DNA of 11,018 bases from Chitinophagales bacterium (GTDB lineage: Bacteria > Bacteroidota > Bacteroidia > Chitinophagales > UBA2359): the NCBI GenBank assembly GCA_020629335.1, contig JAHDDN010000155.1:1-11018 (forward strand). The letters are read 5' to 3'. A program made the position numbers and the translations under genes. The notes below the pieces were generated by a model. The model had not been told where the DNA came from. It saw nothing but the letters and a program-made list of their open reading frames with translations, and searched no databases. Of this stretch, positions 1 through 6,814 are shown piece by piece. Position 1 is the first letter of the stretch. Each line of letters begins with the position of its first letter.

Positions 1-612
1 AATGCTTTGGAGCAACAATTAAGCGAAATGGGCGTTTATGCGAAGGGGTTTCAGTCTGATGCGGCTTCTTATGCAGATGCGGAGGAATTAATCAAGCAGG
101 TGATCGCAGAATTTGGACAAATTGATGTCTTGGTGAATAATGCGGGGGTGACTAAGGATAATTTGTTGTTGAGAATGACTGAGGAACAGTGGCAACAAGT
201 GATCCATACGAACCTAAATTCTGTTTTTAACTTGACGAAACATGCTTTGCGCCCTATGCTTCGAAAAAGAAGTGGTAGTATTATCAACCTTAGCTCGGTA
301 GTTGGTGTTGGTGGTAATGCGGGGCAGGCGAATTATGCGGCCTCTAAAGCAGGTATTATTGGTTTTAGTAAATCTGTAGCTCAAGAAATTGGCTCACGTA
401 GTATTCGTTGTAATGTGATTGCGCCAGGTTTTATTGAAACAGATATGACGGAGCAATTAAGTGAAGACGTCAAAACCGAATATCAAAAAAAGATACCTTT
501 AAAACGCTTTGGTAGTGTGGAGGAAGTGGCTAATGTGGCACTATTTTTGGCCTCTGATCTATCTACTTATGTCTCTGGGCAAGTCCTCCATGTATGTGGA
601 GCGATGAGCTAA
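1..612 (+). CDS. fabG: 3-oxoacyl-[acyl-carrier-protein] reductase, FabG-type SDR (5' end outside window)
   Basis: Short-chain dehydrogenase/reductase that should reduce 3-oxoacyl-ACP to 3-hydroxyacyl-ACP with NADPH in cytoplasmic fatty acid elongation. The frame is open from base 1 and encodes 203 residues here. By alignment from memory with E. coli FabG, about 39 N-terminal residues are missing, including the glycine-rich Rossmann nucleotide-binding motif. Visible hallmarks are VNNAG (visible residues about 45-49) and the catalytic triad: Ser99 in INLSSVVG, then Tyr112 and Lys116 in ANYAASKAG. The FIETDM segment of the substrate loop and the closing VSGQ...GAMS strand, which helps form the tetramer interface, are also present. 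The TTG at base 7 is not the start, because it lies inside the fold. FabG is favoured over other SDRs because the whole visible part follows the FabG pattern, but substrate cannot be proved from sequence. The next gene begins 21 nt downstream. Confidence 0.9.
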   Translation, partial: NALEQQLSEMGVYAKGFQSDAASYADAEELIKQVIAEFGQIDVLVNNAGVTKDNLLLRMTEEQWQQVIHTNLNSVFNLTKHALRPMLRKRSGSIINLSSVVGVGGNAGQANYAASKAGIIGFSKSVAQEIGSRSIRCNVIAPGFIETDMTEQLSEDVKTEYQKKIPLKRFGSVEEVANVALFLASDLSTYVSGQVLHVCGAMS

Positions 613-633
613 TTACCCATTAAAACGATAAAA

Positions 634-2742
634 TTGAACTCAAGCCTTACTTTTCAATATCCTATTTGGTTCATTGGTTTTTGCCTATTATTAGGATTGA
701 TCTATGCGGTTGCCTTATATTATAAGGACAGCACCTTTAAGGATGCTTCTTCTAATCAAAGACGAATATTACCATTTTTATCCATCTTGCGATTTCTAAG
801 CGTTAGTGCAATCTCCTTTTTGTTGATGGCACCCTTTCTGCGTACTCGTTTCACGGATGTACAAAAGCCTTATATTGTTTATTTGCAAGATAATTCTCAG
901 TCGGTCACTAAAGATTGGACAGATGGGGATTCTACTGCTTATGTGCAAAGTGTTAATAATTTAGTGGATCAATTGGGTGAGAACTATAATGTGCAGACTT
1001 ACACTTTCGGCAATGAATTGAAGGAAGGATTGGACATGAGTTTTGATGAAAAGGTAACGGATATTTCCAGTAGCTTAAATAAGATAGCCGATCGTTTTGA
1101 TAATCAGAATGTGGGTGCTATTGTGCTGGCTTCGGATGGTATTTTTAATCAAGGGAGTAATCCTTTGTACAGCAATTTGAAATTAGATGTGCCGATTTAT
1201 ACGGTAGCATTAGGAGATACGACGCCTAATAAGGATATGGTCTTGGATAAGGTATTGCATAATGAAATTGCTTACTTAGGAGATAAAACTACGATTCGTG
1301 TGGAGGCATTGGCTAAGAATTGTAAAGGAAGTAGTTCTGTATTGACGGTACGTAAAGGCAAGGCAGATGGGGCAAAAGTATTCACTAAAACGATCAATGT
1401 TAAAGATGATAATTTTGTCTATTCAGAAGATGTGATCGTAGCGGCAGATAAAGCAGGTATTCAGCAATATAGCATTAGTTTGACCCAAGTAGAAGGGGAG
1501 GAGAGTGTCGCCAATAATTCTCAGTCTATCTTTATTGATGTGCTCGATAGTCGTCAGAAAATACTGATTTTAGGGGCTAGCCCACATCCAGATATTTCAG
1601 CGATTAAGCAGTCCATAGAATCTAATAAAAATTACGAAACCAAGACAGCTTATGTTGATGGTTTTGATGGCAATATAGGCGATTATAACTTAGCCATCTT
1701 ACATGGGGTACCCAGTAAGTCTAAGAAAGCCACTACGGTTATTCAGAAGCTGAAAGATGCGAAGGTGCCTATTTGGTTTATTCTGTCTAACCAAAGCTCC
1801 GTGCGTACTTTCAATGAAGTACAAGATATTGTTCAGGTGGCTAATTCCAATTCTTCCGTGAATCAGGCTAAGCCTAAGATGAATGCTAATTTTAACCTAT
1901 TCACCTTTGATAGTGGTATGACGCAGATTGTGGAGGGTTTTCCTCCTTTGCAAGCTCCTTTTGGTGAGTTTGCAGTATCGCCTACTGCTCAAGCGTTGAT
2001 GAAACAGCAGATAGGAACAGTCGCAACTCAATACCCATTATTCGCCTTACAACAATCAACAGGCTATAAGATGGGCGTACTTTGTGGGGAAGGTCTTTGG
2101 AGATGGCGTATTTACGATTTTGTAAGTGATCAAAATCACGAAACAGTGGATAAGATTGTCTCAAAGACGATTCAATATTTAGTGGTAAAGAATGATAAAC
2201 GTCAGTTTAGAATCAATAGCCCTAAGAATTTGTATTACGAAAATGAGAGCATCACTTTCACAGGAGAGTTATATAATGATGCTTATGAGTTAATTAACAC
2301 ACCTGAGGCCTATATCACGGTGATGGATGAAGATGGCAAGGAATACCCATTCACCTTTAGCAAAACAACTAATGCTTATACCTTAGATGCTGGCTTCCTC
2401 AATGTAGGTAATTATACTTATTTCGGAAGAACAGTCTATAATGGTAAGGAGCAAAAAGCAAGCGGCAAATTCAGTATTGCGCCTTTACAATTAGAAGGCT
2501 TAAAAACAACGGCAGATCATCAATTGCTTTATGCCTTGACAGAGAAGTTTGGAGGGGAGATGATTAATCCTTCAGATGTAGGTACTTTGTCCGCAAAGTT
2601 TGAAAATAAAGAAAGTATCAAGCCAGTGCTTTATAGTAGTTACAAGAATGAGTCGGTGATTAATTTGAAGTGGCTTTTCTTCGGGATATTAAGCCTACTA
2701 TCTATAGAGTGGTTTATCAGAAAATATAATGGTGGGTATTAA
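634..2742 (+). CDS. VWA-domain (BatA-like) inner-membrane protein, 702 aa
   Basis: Large membrane protein of a type common in Bacteroidota and usually left unnamed. Two hydrophobic helices (about 10-30 and 45-67) flank a short basic loop, as in the N-terminal region of BatA-like proteins. A von Willebrand A-like domain follows: YLQDNSQS carries the metal-binding DxSxS motif (Asp86, Ser88, Ser90), and VLASDGIFNQGSNP (about 164-177) matches the later MIDAS strand. From residue 309 (KILILGASPHPD) an alpha/beta stretch resembles the class I glutamine-amidotransferase-like fold seen in this family. The rest looks beta-rich, and a final helix (about 680-696) precedes the tail RKYNGGY. No enzyme activity is implied; a role in protein interactions at the envelope is family-based inference. 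The start is TTG at 634, since a stop at 610 closes the frame and no ATG lies before residue 65. It follows fabG by 21 nt and overlaps the next ORF by 14 nt. Confidence 0.85.
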   Translation: MNSSLTFQYPIWFIGFCLLLGLIYAVALYYKDSTFKDASSNQRRILPFLSILRFLSVSAISFLLMAPFLRTRFTDVQKPYIVYLQDNSQSVTKDWTDGDSTAYVQSVNNLVDQLGENYNVQTYTFGNELKEGLDMSFDEKVTDISSSLNKIADRFDNQNVGAIVLASDGIFNQGSNPLYSNLKLDVPIYTVALGDTTPNKDMVLDKVLHNEIAYLGDKTTIRVEALAKNCKGSSSVLTVRKGKADGAKVFTKTINVKDDNFVYSEDVIVAADKAGIQQYSISLTQVEGEESVANNSQSIFIDVLDSRQKILILGASPHPDISAIKQSIESNKNYETKTAYVDGFDGNIGDYNLAILHGVPSKSKKATTVIQKLKDAKVPIWFILSNQSSVRTFNEVQDIVQVANSNSSVNQAKPKMNANFNLFTFDSGMTQIVEGFPPLQAPFGEFAVSPTAQALMKQQIGTVATQYPLFALQQSTGYKMGVLCGEGLWRWRIYDFVSDQNHETVDKIVSKTIQYLVVKNDKRQFRINSPKNLYYENESITFTGELYNDAYELINTPEAYITVMDEDGKEYPFTFSKTTNAYTLDAGFLNVGNYTYFGRTVYNGKEQKASGKFSIAPLQLEGLKTTADHQLLYALTEKFGGEMINPSDVGTLSAKFENKESIKPVLYSSYKNESVINLKWLFFGILSLLSIEWFIRKYNGGY

Positions 2743-2881
2743 ATTAGAAGACTTAAGAGATATAGAGGCTGTTAAAGCAGTTAAAGATGAGGAATCTATA
2801 TCTATTGAAGAGGTTAGAAAAATACTTTTAGCTAAGGGCGAAGTTTCAGATAGTGATTTAGCAAAGATTCCTAAAAAGTAG
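2729..2881 (+). CDS. 50-aa ORF resembling the C-terminal half of a Phd/RelB-type antitoxin
   Basis: The ATG at 2729 overlaps the last 14 nt of the VWA gene in another frame, and the ORF runs 50 codons to TAG at 2879-2881. The product is highly charged, without membrane segment or cysteine. The stretch LEDLRDIEAVKAVKDEE followed by SISIEEVRKIL resembles the toxin-wrapping tail of Phd/RelB-type antitoxins, which typically has a Leu-Glu-Asp-x-x-Asp helix, an acidic linker and an I-S-L-E-E-V-like helix. The DNA-binding N-terminal half is absent: an in-frame stop at 2705-2707 prevents extension. No toxin gene adjoins it, because the terminator follows and the next gene is convergent. It may be a real translationally coupled small protein or the relic of a toxin-antitoxin locus. 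The family resemblance is from memory and unverified. Confidence 0.45.
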   Translation: MVGIKLEDLRDIEAVKAVKDEESISIEEVRKILLAKGEVSDSDLAKIPKK

Positions 2882-2923
2882 AAATACAAAAAATTCGTCA
2901 TCGTAAAGAAGCATATTAAAAAC

Positions 2924-2961
2924 AAAAAGGCCCAAGTCTACAATAGATTTGGGCCTTTTTT
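2924..2961. terminator. Bidirectional intrinsic terminator
   Basis: A 16-bp stem with one G-U pair (2924-2939 with 2945-2960) and a 5-nt loop, flanked by an A-run on the left and a T-run on the right. The arms begin with AAAAAGGCCCAA and end with TTGGGCCTTTTT. It lies between convergent genes (plus-strand 2729-2881, minus-strand 2975-3736) and has a U-tract on both strands, so it should stop transcription from both sides. Confidence 0.9.
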
Positions 2962-2974
2962 GTCTCAGTACTGT

Positions 2975-3736
2975 CTAAGAATAAGAGACAGCTAGTTCAC
3001 CTCGATTAATCATGATATTGGTTGATTTCCATAACTGGCTAAACATCCACCAGCCTTCCTTAGAAATAATTCCAGGAACAATCTGTGTTGTTGGATCTTC
3101 AATCAACTCAATTTTATTTAAGTAAGTTAAGCTTGGCTCGATAATTTGGGTACCCAAATAAACAGCCATTGCTTCAGATAAATTAAGTCCTTTACCTGCC
3201 TCATTGACGATCGTCCACTCACCATGCTTAGAAGCATAATTAGGTGTACTCATAGTTGCACTATGCGCAATCATCGCCTTATTAAAATCATAAGTACGAA
3301 CAAATTCGGATTGATTATTCTCCTCTTCTCTATGCGCTCCTAAATGAAGCATCAAAGCTTGATCCTCCTTAGTCTCGTCACCACTGTACACAAAAACCAT
3401 ATACAATTGATCGTAAAAGGTTCTTAGCATACGCAATTCGTTCTTGATTGCATTATCCTCATTCAGATCCTGAATACTTTGTTCTATTGACTTCAGGTCT
3501 AATTTCATAATAGATAGAGCTAATTGGGGTAAATTTAACTCAGCACTCATTTCTTGAATAGCTTGTGCTTCCCAGCCCACTATAGGTTTCAAAGCTTCAT
3601 CTTCCCAGCAATGAGTTCCTAATACAGTGCCTTGGCTCGGATCATTTAAAAGAAGCACTTGATTTTTATCCACCCTGTTGAGTAGAAAATGAGGTATATA
3701 ATTCACCTCTTTCATTTCTTGAAAATTAATAGACAT
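2975..3736 (-). CDS. Uncharacterised cytoplasmic protein, 253 aa
   Basis: I do not recognise this family. The protein has no signal peptide, no membrane helix and only one cysteine (Cys43), so it is probably soluble and cytoplasmic. Visible blocks are an N-terminal segment NYIPHFLLNRVDKNQ, a helical middle (about 70-118) rich in Leu, Glu and Asn, a His-containing stretch LHLGAHREEE (about 130-139), and a C-terminal half with YLGTQIIEPSLTYLN and a Trp-rich EGWWMFSQLW (about 227-236). The chosen start is ATG at 3736, preceded by a very AT-rich leader. A second ATG at codon 8 is possible. It is monocistronic: it ends at the shared two-way terminator and has non-coding DNA upstream. The amino-acid composition looks like real coding sequence and no competing frame fits. 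Confidence 0.75.
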   Translation of the reverse strand: MSINFQEMKEVNYIPHFLLNRVDKNQVLLLNDPSQGTVLGTHCWEDEALKPIVGWEAQAIQEMSAELNLPQLALSIMKLDLKSIEQSIQDLNEDNAIKNELRMLRTFYDQLYMVFVYSGDETKEDQALMLHLGAHREEENNQSEFVRTYDFNKAMIAHSATMSTPNYASKHGEWTIVNEAGKGLNLSEAMAVYLGTQIIEPSLTYLNKIELIEDPTTQIVPGIISKEGWWMFSQLWKSTNIMINRGELAVSYS

Positions 3737-3924
3737 ACAATAAAGTGTTTAGTGTAAAAATATATATGTAAATAGGGGTATTATACCATGTTGATATGGG
3801 AATTAATACAGAGTAAATTGGTTCGAAAAGTTAATATTCAAATATTATAATTATAAATGTAATAAAAAAGACGCCATAAACAAACTGAATAACAATATAA
3901 ATACTTTTTTTTCCGATTTTTTTA

Positions 3925-3951
3925 ATTTACAGGCCTTTTAAGCTTGTAAAT
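3925..3951. repeat. Hairpin-forming inverted repeat, 10-bp arms
   Basis: ATTTACAGGC at 3925-3934 pairs with GCTTGTAAAT at 3942-3951 with one G-U pair, around a 7-nt loop. The T-rich sequence lies before it on the plus strand rather than after, so it is not a normal intrinsic terminator on either strand. The role is unknown. Confidence 0.45.
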
Positions 3952-4033
3952 GCCAATAAACAAAGTGTATGCGAGTGAAAATATCTGATGAATATAAGTG
4001 TATTATGAATTTTTATTTTGTTTAACTGTGGCG

Positions 4034-4048
4034 TAAGCCTTCGGCTTA
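4034..4048. repeat. Short perfect hairpin (TAAGCC-TTC-GGCTTA)
   Basis: Six-base perfect arms around a 3-nt loop, in a locally GC-richer patch of otherwise AT-rich DNA. The look (short GC-rich hairpin in an intergenic gap) matches the hairpins in 9421-10160, suggesting a dispersed intergenic repeat. That relation is inference. Confidence 0.4.
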
Positions 4049-4130
4049 GGCTATCCATTATTATGCGGCTAAAATAGTTTTAGTATTAGGTAATGAGTAT
4101 TGAGATAATTTGTACTCACTACCCTATACC

Positions 4131-4185
4131 TATCCTATCCTATCCTATCCTATCCTATCCTATCCTATCCTATCCTATCCTATCC
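4131..4185. repeat. Pentanucleotide microsatellite, (TATCC)11
   Basis: Eleven perfect uninterrupted copies of TATCC (GGATA on the other strand), 55 nt, preceded at 4125-4130 by the imperfect unit TATACC. Such tracts change copy number by replication slippage. It lies about 210 nt before the ABC ATPase start on the plus strand and 20 nt beyond the stop of the minus-strand micro-ORF. On the minus strand the tract carries TAG in every frame, so it cannot be translated through in that direction. Confidence 0.97.
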
Positions 4186-4204
4186 ATTGTGCATCACAAA
4201 GGAT

Positions 4205-4309
4205 CTAACAGCTCGAAAGCAGTCCACCCAAGACAAAAGCCAGTAAGGCTATCAGTAAAACTGTAAACATTAATCCTTTGCGTTTTCTTAATTTATTGAT
4301 GACTCCCAT
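4205..4309 (-). CDS. 34-aa single-helix membrane peptide resembling the N-terminal anchor of PpiD
   Basis: ATG at 4309-4307, TAG at 4207-4205. The N-terminus MGVINKLRKRKG is strongly basic, a hydrophobic helix follows (about 13-32, including VLLIALLAFVLGG), and the peptide ends LSSC. The pattern basic-Ile-x-Lys-Ile-Arg-x-Arg-x-Gly-Leu plus helix plus FVLG is what I recall at the N-terminus of Bacteroidota PpiD/SurA-N foldases (about 600-700 aa), but here the frame closes after the anchor. The last four residues also fit a lipobox, with a stop directly after the Cys. It could be a decayed ppiD copy, a truncated signal peptide or a genuine small membrane protein. An imperfect promoter may lie in the dyad upstream (4341-4375). 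Confidence 0.5.
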   Translation of the reverse strand: MGVINKLRKRKGLMFTVLLIALLAFVLGGLLSSC

Positions 4310-4340
4310 GATCTGTGATTTTGATTATAAAAAATAATAG

Positions 4341-4375
4341 GACAAAATAGTAAATATTTATTGTATTTTGTCAAG
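4341..4375. promoter_or_regulatory. Candidate divergent promoter/operator dyad
   Basis: GACAAAATA (4341-4349) and TATTTTGTC (4364-4372) are a perfect 9-bp inverted repeat. Between them lies the 10-nt palindrome TAAATATTTA (4351-4360). Each arm contains TATTTTG reading outward, one base shorter than the Bacteroidota -7 consensus TAnnTTTG. On the minus strand TTGACA (4375-4370) lies upstream of its -7 box, 23 nt from TTG to the box, slightly beyond the usual 19-21. On the plus strand the box ends 23 nt before the ATG of the ABC gene, and no TTG is correctly spaced. Confidence 0.4.
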
Positions 4376-4393
4376 CTAAACACTACATATACT

Positions 4394-5290
4394 ATGCCTT
4401 TATTACAATTAGAAAATATAGTCAAGTCTTTTGAAGCTACTAAGGCAGTAGACGATGTTAGTTTGCAGATAGAGACGGGGCGTATTTACGGCTTACTAGG
4501 ACCTAATGGAGCTGGAAAAACGACGCTTATTCGTATTATCACTAATATTTTAATGCCAGATAGTGGTCGAGTCATACTCGATGGAAATACAATGAATCTC
4601 AATCAAACTCGATTTATTGGCTATATGCCAGAGGAAAGAGGACTATATAAGAAAATGAAGGTAGGAGAGCAACTGCTATATTTGACACAACTAAAAGGTA
4701 TTAACTATAAGGAGGCGAAAGAAAAAATCAATATTTGGATGGATCGTTTTGAGATTACTGATTGGTGGAATAAGAAGGTAGAGGAGCTTTCTAAAGGAAT
4801 GCAGCAAAAGATACAGTTTATTTCAACAGTAGTACATCAACCTAAGTTGATCATCTTAGATGAACCTTTTTCAGGTTTAGATCCGATTAATACAAATCTG
4901 ATTAGAGAAGAAATATATCGCCTAAAGACGGAGGGCGCAACGATTATCTTTTCTACCCACCGAATGGAGCAAGTGGAGGAGATATGCGAGGAGATGTCGC
5001 TGATTAATCAAGGTAAGAAGATATTAGAAGGGAGAGTCTCAGACTTGAAAAATCAATTCAAGAAGAATCAGTTTGCAATCAACTTTGAGGGACACTTGCC
5101 CAATTTTGAGTCAGCTCCATTTTCCATTCTTTCCAATGAGGGTAAAGAATTAGTAGTACAATTAGATGGAGAGACTTCACCTAATGAGTTATTGGTATAT
5201 ATGATTAATGCGGGTACAGAAATTCATGCATTCAATGAATTACTGCCAAGTATTAATGAGATCTTTATTGAACAAGTGAATAAGCAATGA
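4394..5290 (+). CDS. ABC transporter ATP-binding protein, NatA/CcmA type, 298 aa
   Basis: Cytoplasmic ATPase that powers the ABC-2 permease encoded next. Walker A is GPNGAGKTT (about 35-43) and the Q-loop region reads MPEERGLYKKM. The signature is LSKGMQQK, a known variant of LSGGQ in this subfamily. Walker B plus the catalytic Glu is LIILDEPFSGLDP, and the switch His lies in STHRMEQVEE. The last 80 or so residues match the C-terminal extension usual in NatA-like ATPases (DUF4162 type). I chose ATG at 4394, giving MPLLQLENIVKSF at the N-terminus as in relatives. A longer frame from TTG at 4361 would add 11 residues and would place the start on the -7 box. The partner permease begins 177 nt downstream. 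Substrate is unknown; Na+ export is known for NatAB homologues but cannot be assigned here. Confidence 0.92.
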   Translation: MPLLQLENIVKSFEATKAVDDVSLQIETGRIYGLLGPNGAGKTTLIRIITNILMPDSGRVILDGNTMNLNQTRFIGYMPEERGLYKKMKVGEQLLYLTQLKGINYKEAKEKINIWMDRFEITDWWNKKVEELSKGMQQKIQFISTVVHQPKLIILDEPFSGLDPINTNLIREEIYRLKTEGATIIFSTHRMEQVEEICEEMSLINQGKKILEGRVSDLKNQFKKNQFAINFEGHLPNFESAPFSILSNEGKELVVQLDGETSPNELLVYMINAGTEIHAFNELLPSINEIFIEQVNKQ

Positions 5291-5467
5291 TAAAAAAATA
5301 ACTACTACGTTTGATACTTGCTACTATGAACAACTACTGTGTTGAAAAGCCTCGTCGATGCGCTGCATCGCCTTCATTTTTCGCCTTGTATTTGTCCATA
5401 ATAGCGGCCCATCAAATCTGGAATTTATTCTTTCATCATTACTAAGCAATAAAAAGAAATCAGTCTT
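5291..5467 (+). other. 177-nt operon-internal spacer with hairpin and 39-codon open frame
   Basis: Unusually long gap between an ABC ATPase and its cognate permease, which are normally adjacent. It contains the perfect inverted repeat CGATGC-GCT-GCATCG (5356-5370) in a locally GC-rich block. An ATG at 5326 opens a 39-codon frame ending at 5445, coding a Cys/Arg-rich start and then hydrophobic and aromatic residues (FFALYLSIIAAHQIW). It ends 22 nt before the permease ATG. I do not know whether the peptide is made; the block looks more like an inserted dispersed repeat than a gene. Confidence 0.5.
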
Positions 5468-6805
5468 ATGTTTAAAATTTGGTTAATCATCAAGCGAGAG
5501 TATCTTTCAAGGGTCAAGAAGAAGTCGTTTATTATAACGACTATCTTAGCGCCACTGGGGATTGTATTTATTTTCGCTATTCAGATTATGGTGATGCTTT
5601 TGGGGAGCGAGAGCAAAACGATTGTGATTAAGGATGAAAGTGGTTTGATCGTAAAAGAAGGACGTGTGGATATGAAAGATGGGCAAGGAATTTATTTTAA
5701 GTCCTCCGATAAATCCTTAGAAGTACTGAAAAGCAATTATAAAGCAGACGGATATAATGGAGTACTTCATATCCCCAAAGCAGACTATACCAATGAAGGG
5801 CGGTTTCGTTATCCAATAGAGTACACTTCAGATCAACCCATTGGACTAATGGCAAGGGACGCAGTAGAGCGAAAACTCCAAAACGAAATACGTAATATGC
5901 GTTTGACCGCAGGGAATATTGATCAAAAATTTCTAAAGAAGTTGGATGGTCTAAAGGTGGTCTTAGATGAAAAAAGTGATGATGGAGAGAGTGTGAATAG
6001 CGGTTTGGCCTTTGGTTTTGGAATGGTGATAGGAATGATCATGTATATGGTTATCATCATTTATGGAAATATGGTGATGAAGGGCGTATTAGAAGAAAAA
6101 ACGAATAGAATAGTAGAAGTCATACTTTCCAGTGTAAAACCCTTTCAGTTGATGTTGGGTAAGATTATTGGAATCGGTGGAGTAGGACTGACACAGTTTG
6201 TAATATGGATATTTTTAGTGACGATTATTTATACTGGTATGGGCTTATTGGTGGCTGGCTATATCCCGATAGACAGCATTGCGAGCCCTGTAGATATGCC
6301 AAGTGGTTCAGTAGATAATTTTGATATGGAAGAGGTAGAAGCCATGATGCAAATGGTCAGCGAAAAAATTAATGAATATAATATTCCTTTATTATTGGGA
6401 ATGTTTTTATTCTACTTTTTGGGAGGCTATGTATTGTATGCAGCCTTATATGCTGCGGTAGGATCTGCTATAGGAGAAGATAGCAATGAATCGAATGCCT
6501 TAGTATTTATTGTAACCATACCGATTATGATAGCTATATTTATCCTATTAGTCGCCGTTAATCAGCCTAATAGTTCCTTAACCTTTTGGTCTACTTTGAT
6601 CCCTTTCTTTTCTCCAATTATTATGCCAGCGATGATTCCTTTTTCGCCACCTTGGTGGCAGATTGCTTTGTCTATGGTATTGCTGGTATTAGGGGTGATC
6701 GTAGCTGTATGGATAGCCGCCAGAATTTATAGAACAGGTATTTTAATGCATGGTAAGAAAATTTCTATTAAAGAGATCGCCAAGTGGATGATTCGGGGGA
6801 GTTAA
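5468..6805 (+). CDS. ABC-2 type permease, NatB-like, 445 aa
   Basis: Membrane subunit of the exporter energised by the preceding ATPase. The N-terminus MFKIWLIIKREYLSRVKKKS is the cytoplasmic helix typical of ABC-2 permeases with large external domains. TM1 spans about 21-46. A non-cytoplasmic domain of about 130 residues (about 47-177) follows. The remaining helices cluster at about 180-203, 225-260, 305-337, 343-365, 372-392 and 398-420. The cytoplasmic loop GVLEEKTNRIVEVILSS (about 205-221) is the conserved coupling motif of this family. A second hydrophilic insertion (about 265-303) is acidic and Met-rich (DMEEVEAMMQM). ATG at 5468 is the natural start. The C-terminus is basic and the gene ends 9 nt before the phosphatase gene. 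Confidence 0.92.
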   Translation: MFKIWLIIKREYLSRVKKKSFIITTILAPLGIVFIFAIQIMVMLLGSESKTIVIKDESGLIVKEGRVDMKDGQGIYFKSSDKSLEVLKSNYKADGYNGVLHIPKADYTNEGRFRYPIEYTSDQPIGLMARDAVERKLQNEIRNMRLTAGNIDQKFLKKLDGLKVVLDEKSDDGESVNSGLAFGFGMVIGMIMYMVIIIYGNMVMKGVLEEKTNRIVEVILSSVKPFQLMLGKIIGIGGVGLTQFVIWIFLVTIIYTGMGLLVAGYIPIDSIASPVDMPSGSVDNFDMEEVEAMMQMVSEKINEYNIPLLLGMFLFYFLGGYVLYAALYAAVGSAIGEDSNESNALVFIVTIPIMIAIFILLVAVNQPNSSLTFWSTLIPFFSPIIMPAMIPFSPPWWQIALSMVLLVLGVIVAVWIAARIYRTGILMHGKKISIKEIAKWMIRGS

Positions 6806-6814
6806 AAAAACTAT

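Larger units (their letters stand above)
3737..4360. other. 624-nt region without a sizeable gene: AT-rich leader, hairpins, microsatellite, micro-ORF
   Basis: Region between the minus-strand 253-aa gene and the plus-strand ABC operon. Its left part (3737-3925) is extremely AT-rich with T-runs, as expected of promoter and leader DNA for the 253-aa gene; I see no exact Bacteroidota -33/-7 pair there. The middle holds hairpins at 3925-3951, 4034-4048 and 4069-4083. The right part holds the TATCC tract, the PpiD-like micro-ORF and the dyad before the ABC gene, all listed separately. No tRNA or other known RNA was seen. Confidence 0.6.

Noticed and set aside
69..287. Minus-strand frames antisense to fabG (69-287), the VWA gene (1982-2164) and the phosphatase gene (7067-7267)
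   Set aside because: Shadow frames opposite strongly supported genes, without domain or start signal of their own.
2698..2925. 75-codon minus-strand open frame
   Set aside because: Lies antisense to the VWA gene's end and the 50-aa ORF. Its Ser/Phe-rich content is the mirror of the charged plus-strand product, and it starts beyond the terminator of any minus-strand transcript.
4131..4185. CRISPR array or replication iterons
   Set aside because: Units are 5 nt without spacers, and there are no cas or rep genes; it is a simple microsatellite.
4361..4393. Longer N-terminus of the ABC ATPase from TTG at 4361
   Set aside because: The added 11 residues are not typical of the family, and the TTG sits directly on a candidate -7 promoter box. 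The ATG at 4394 gives the normal start.
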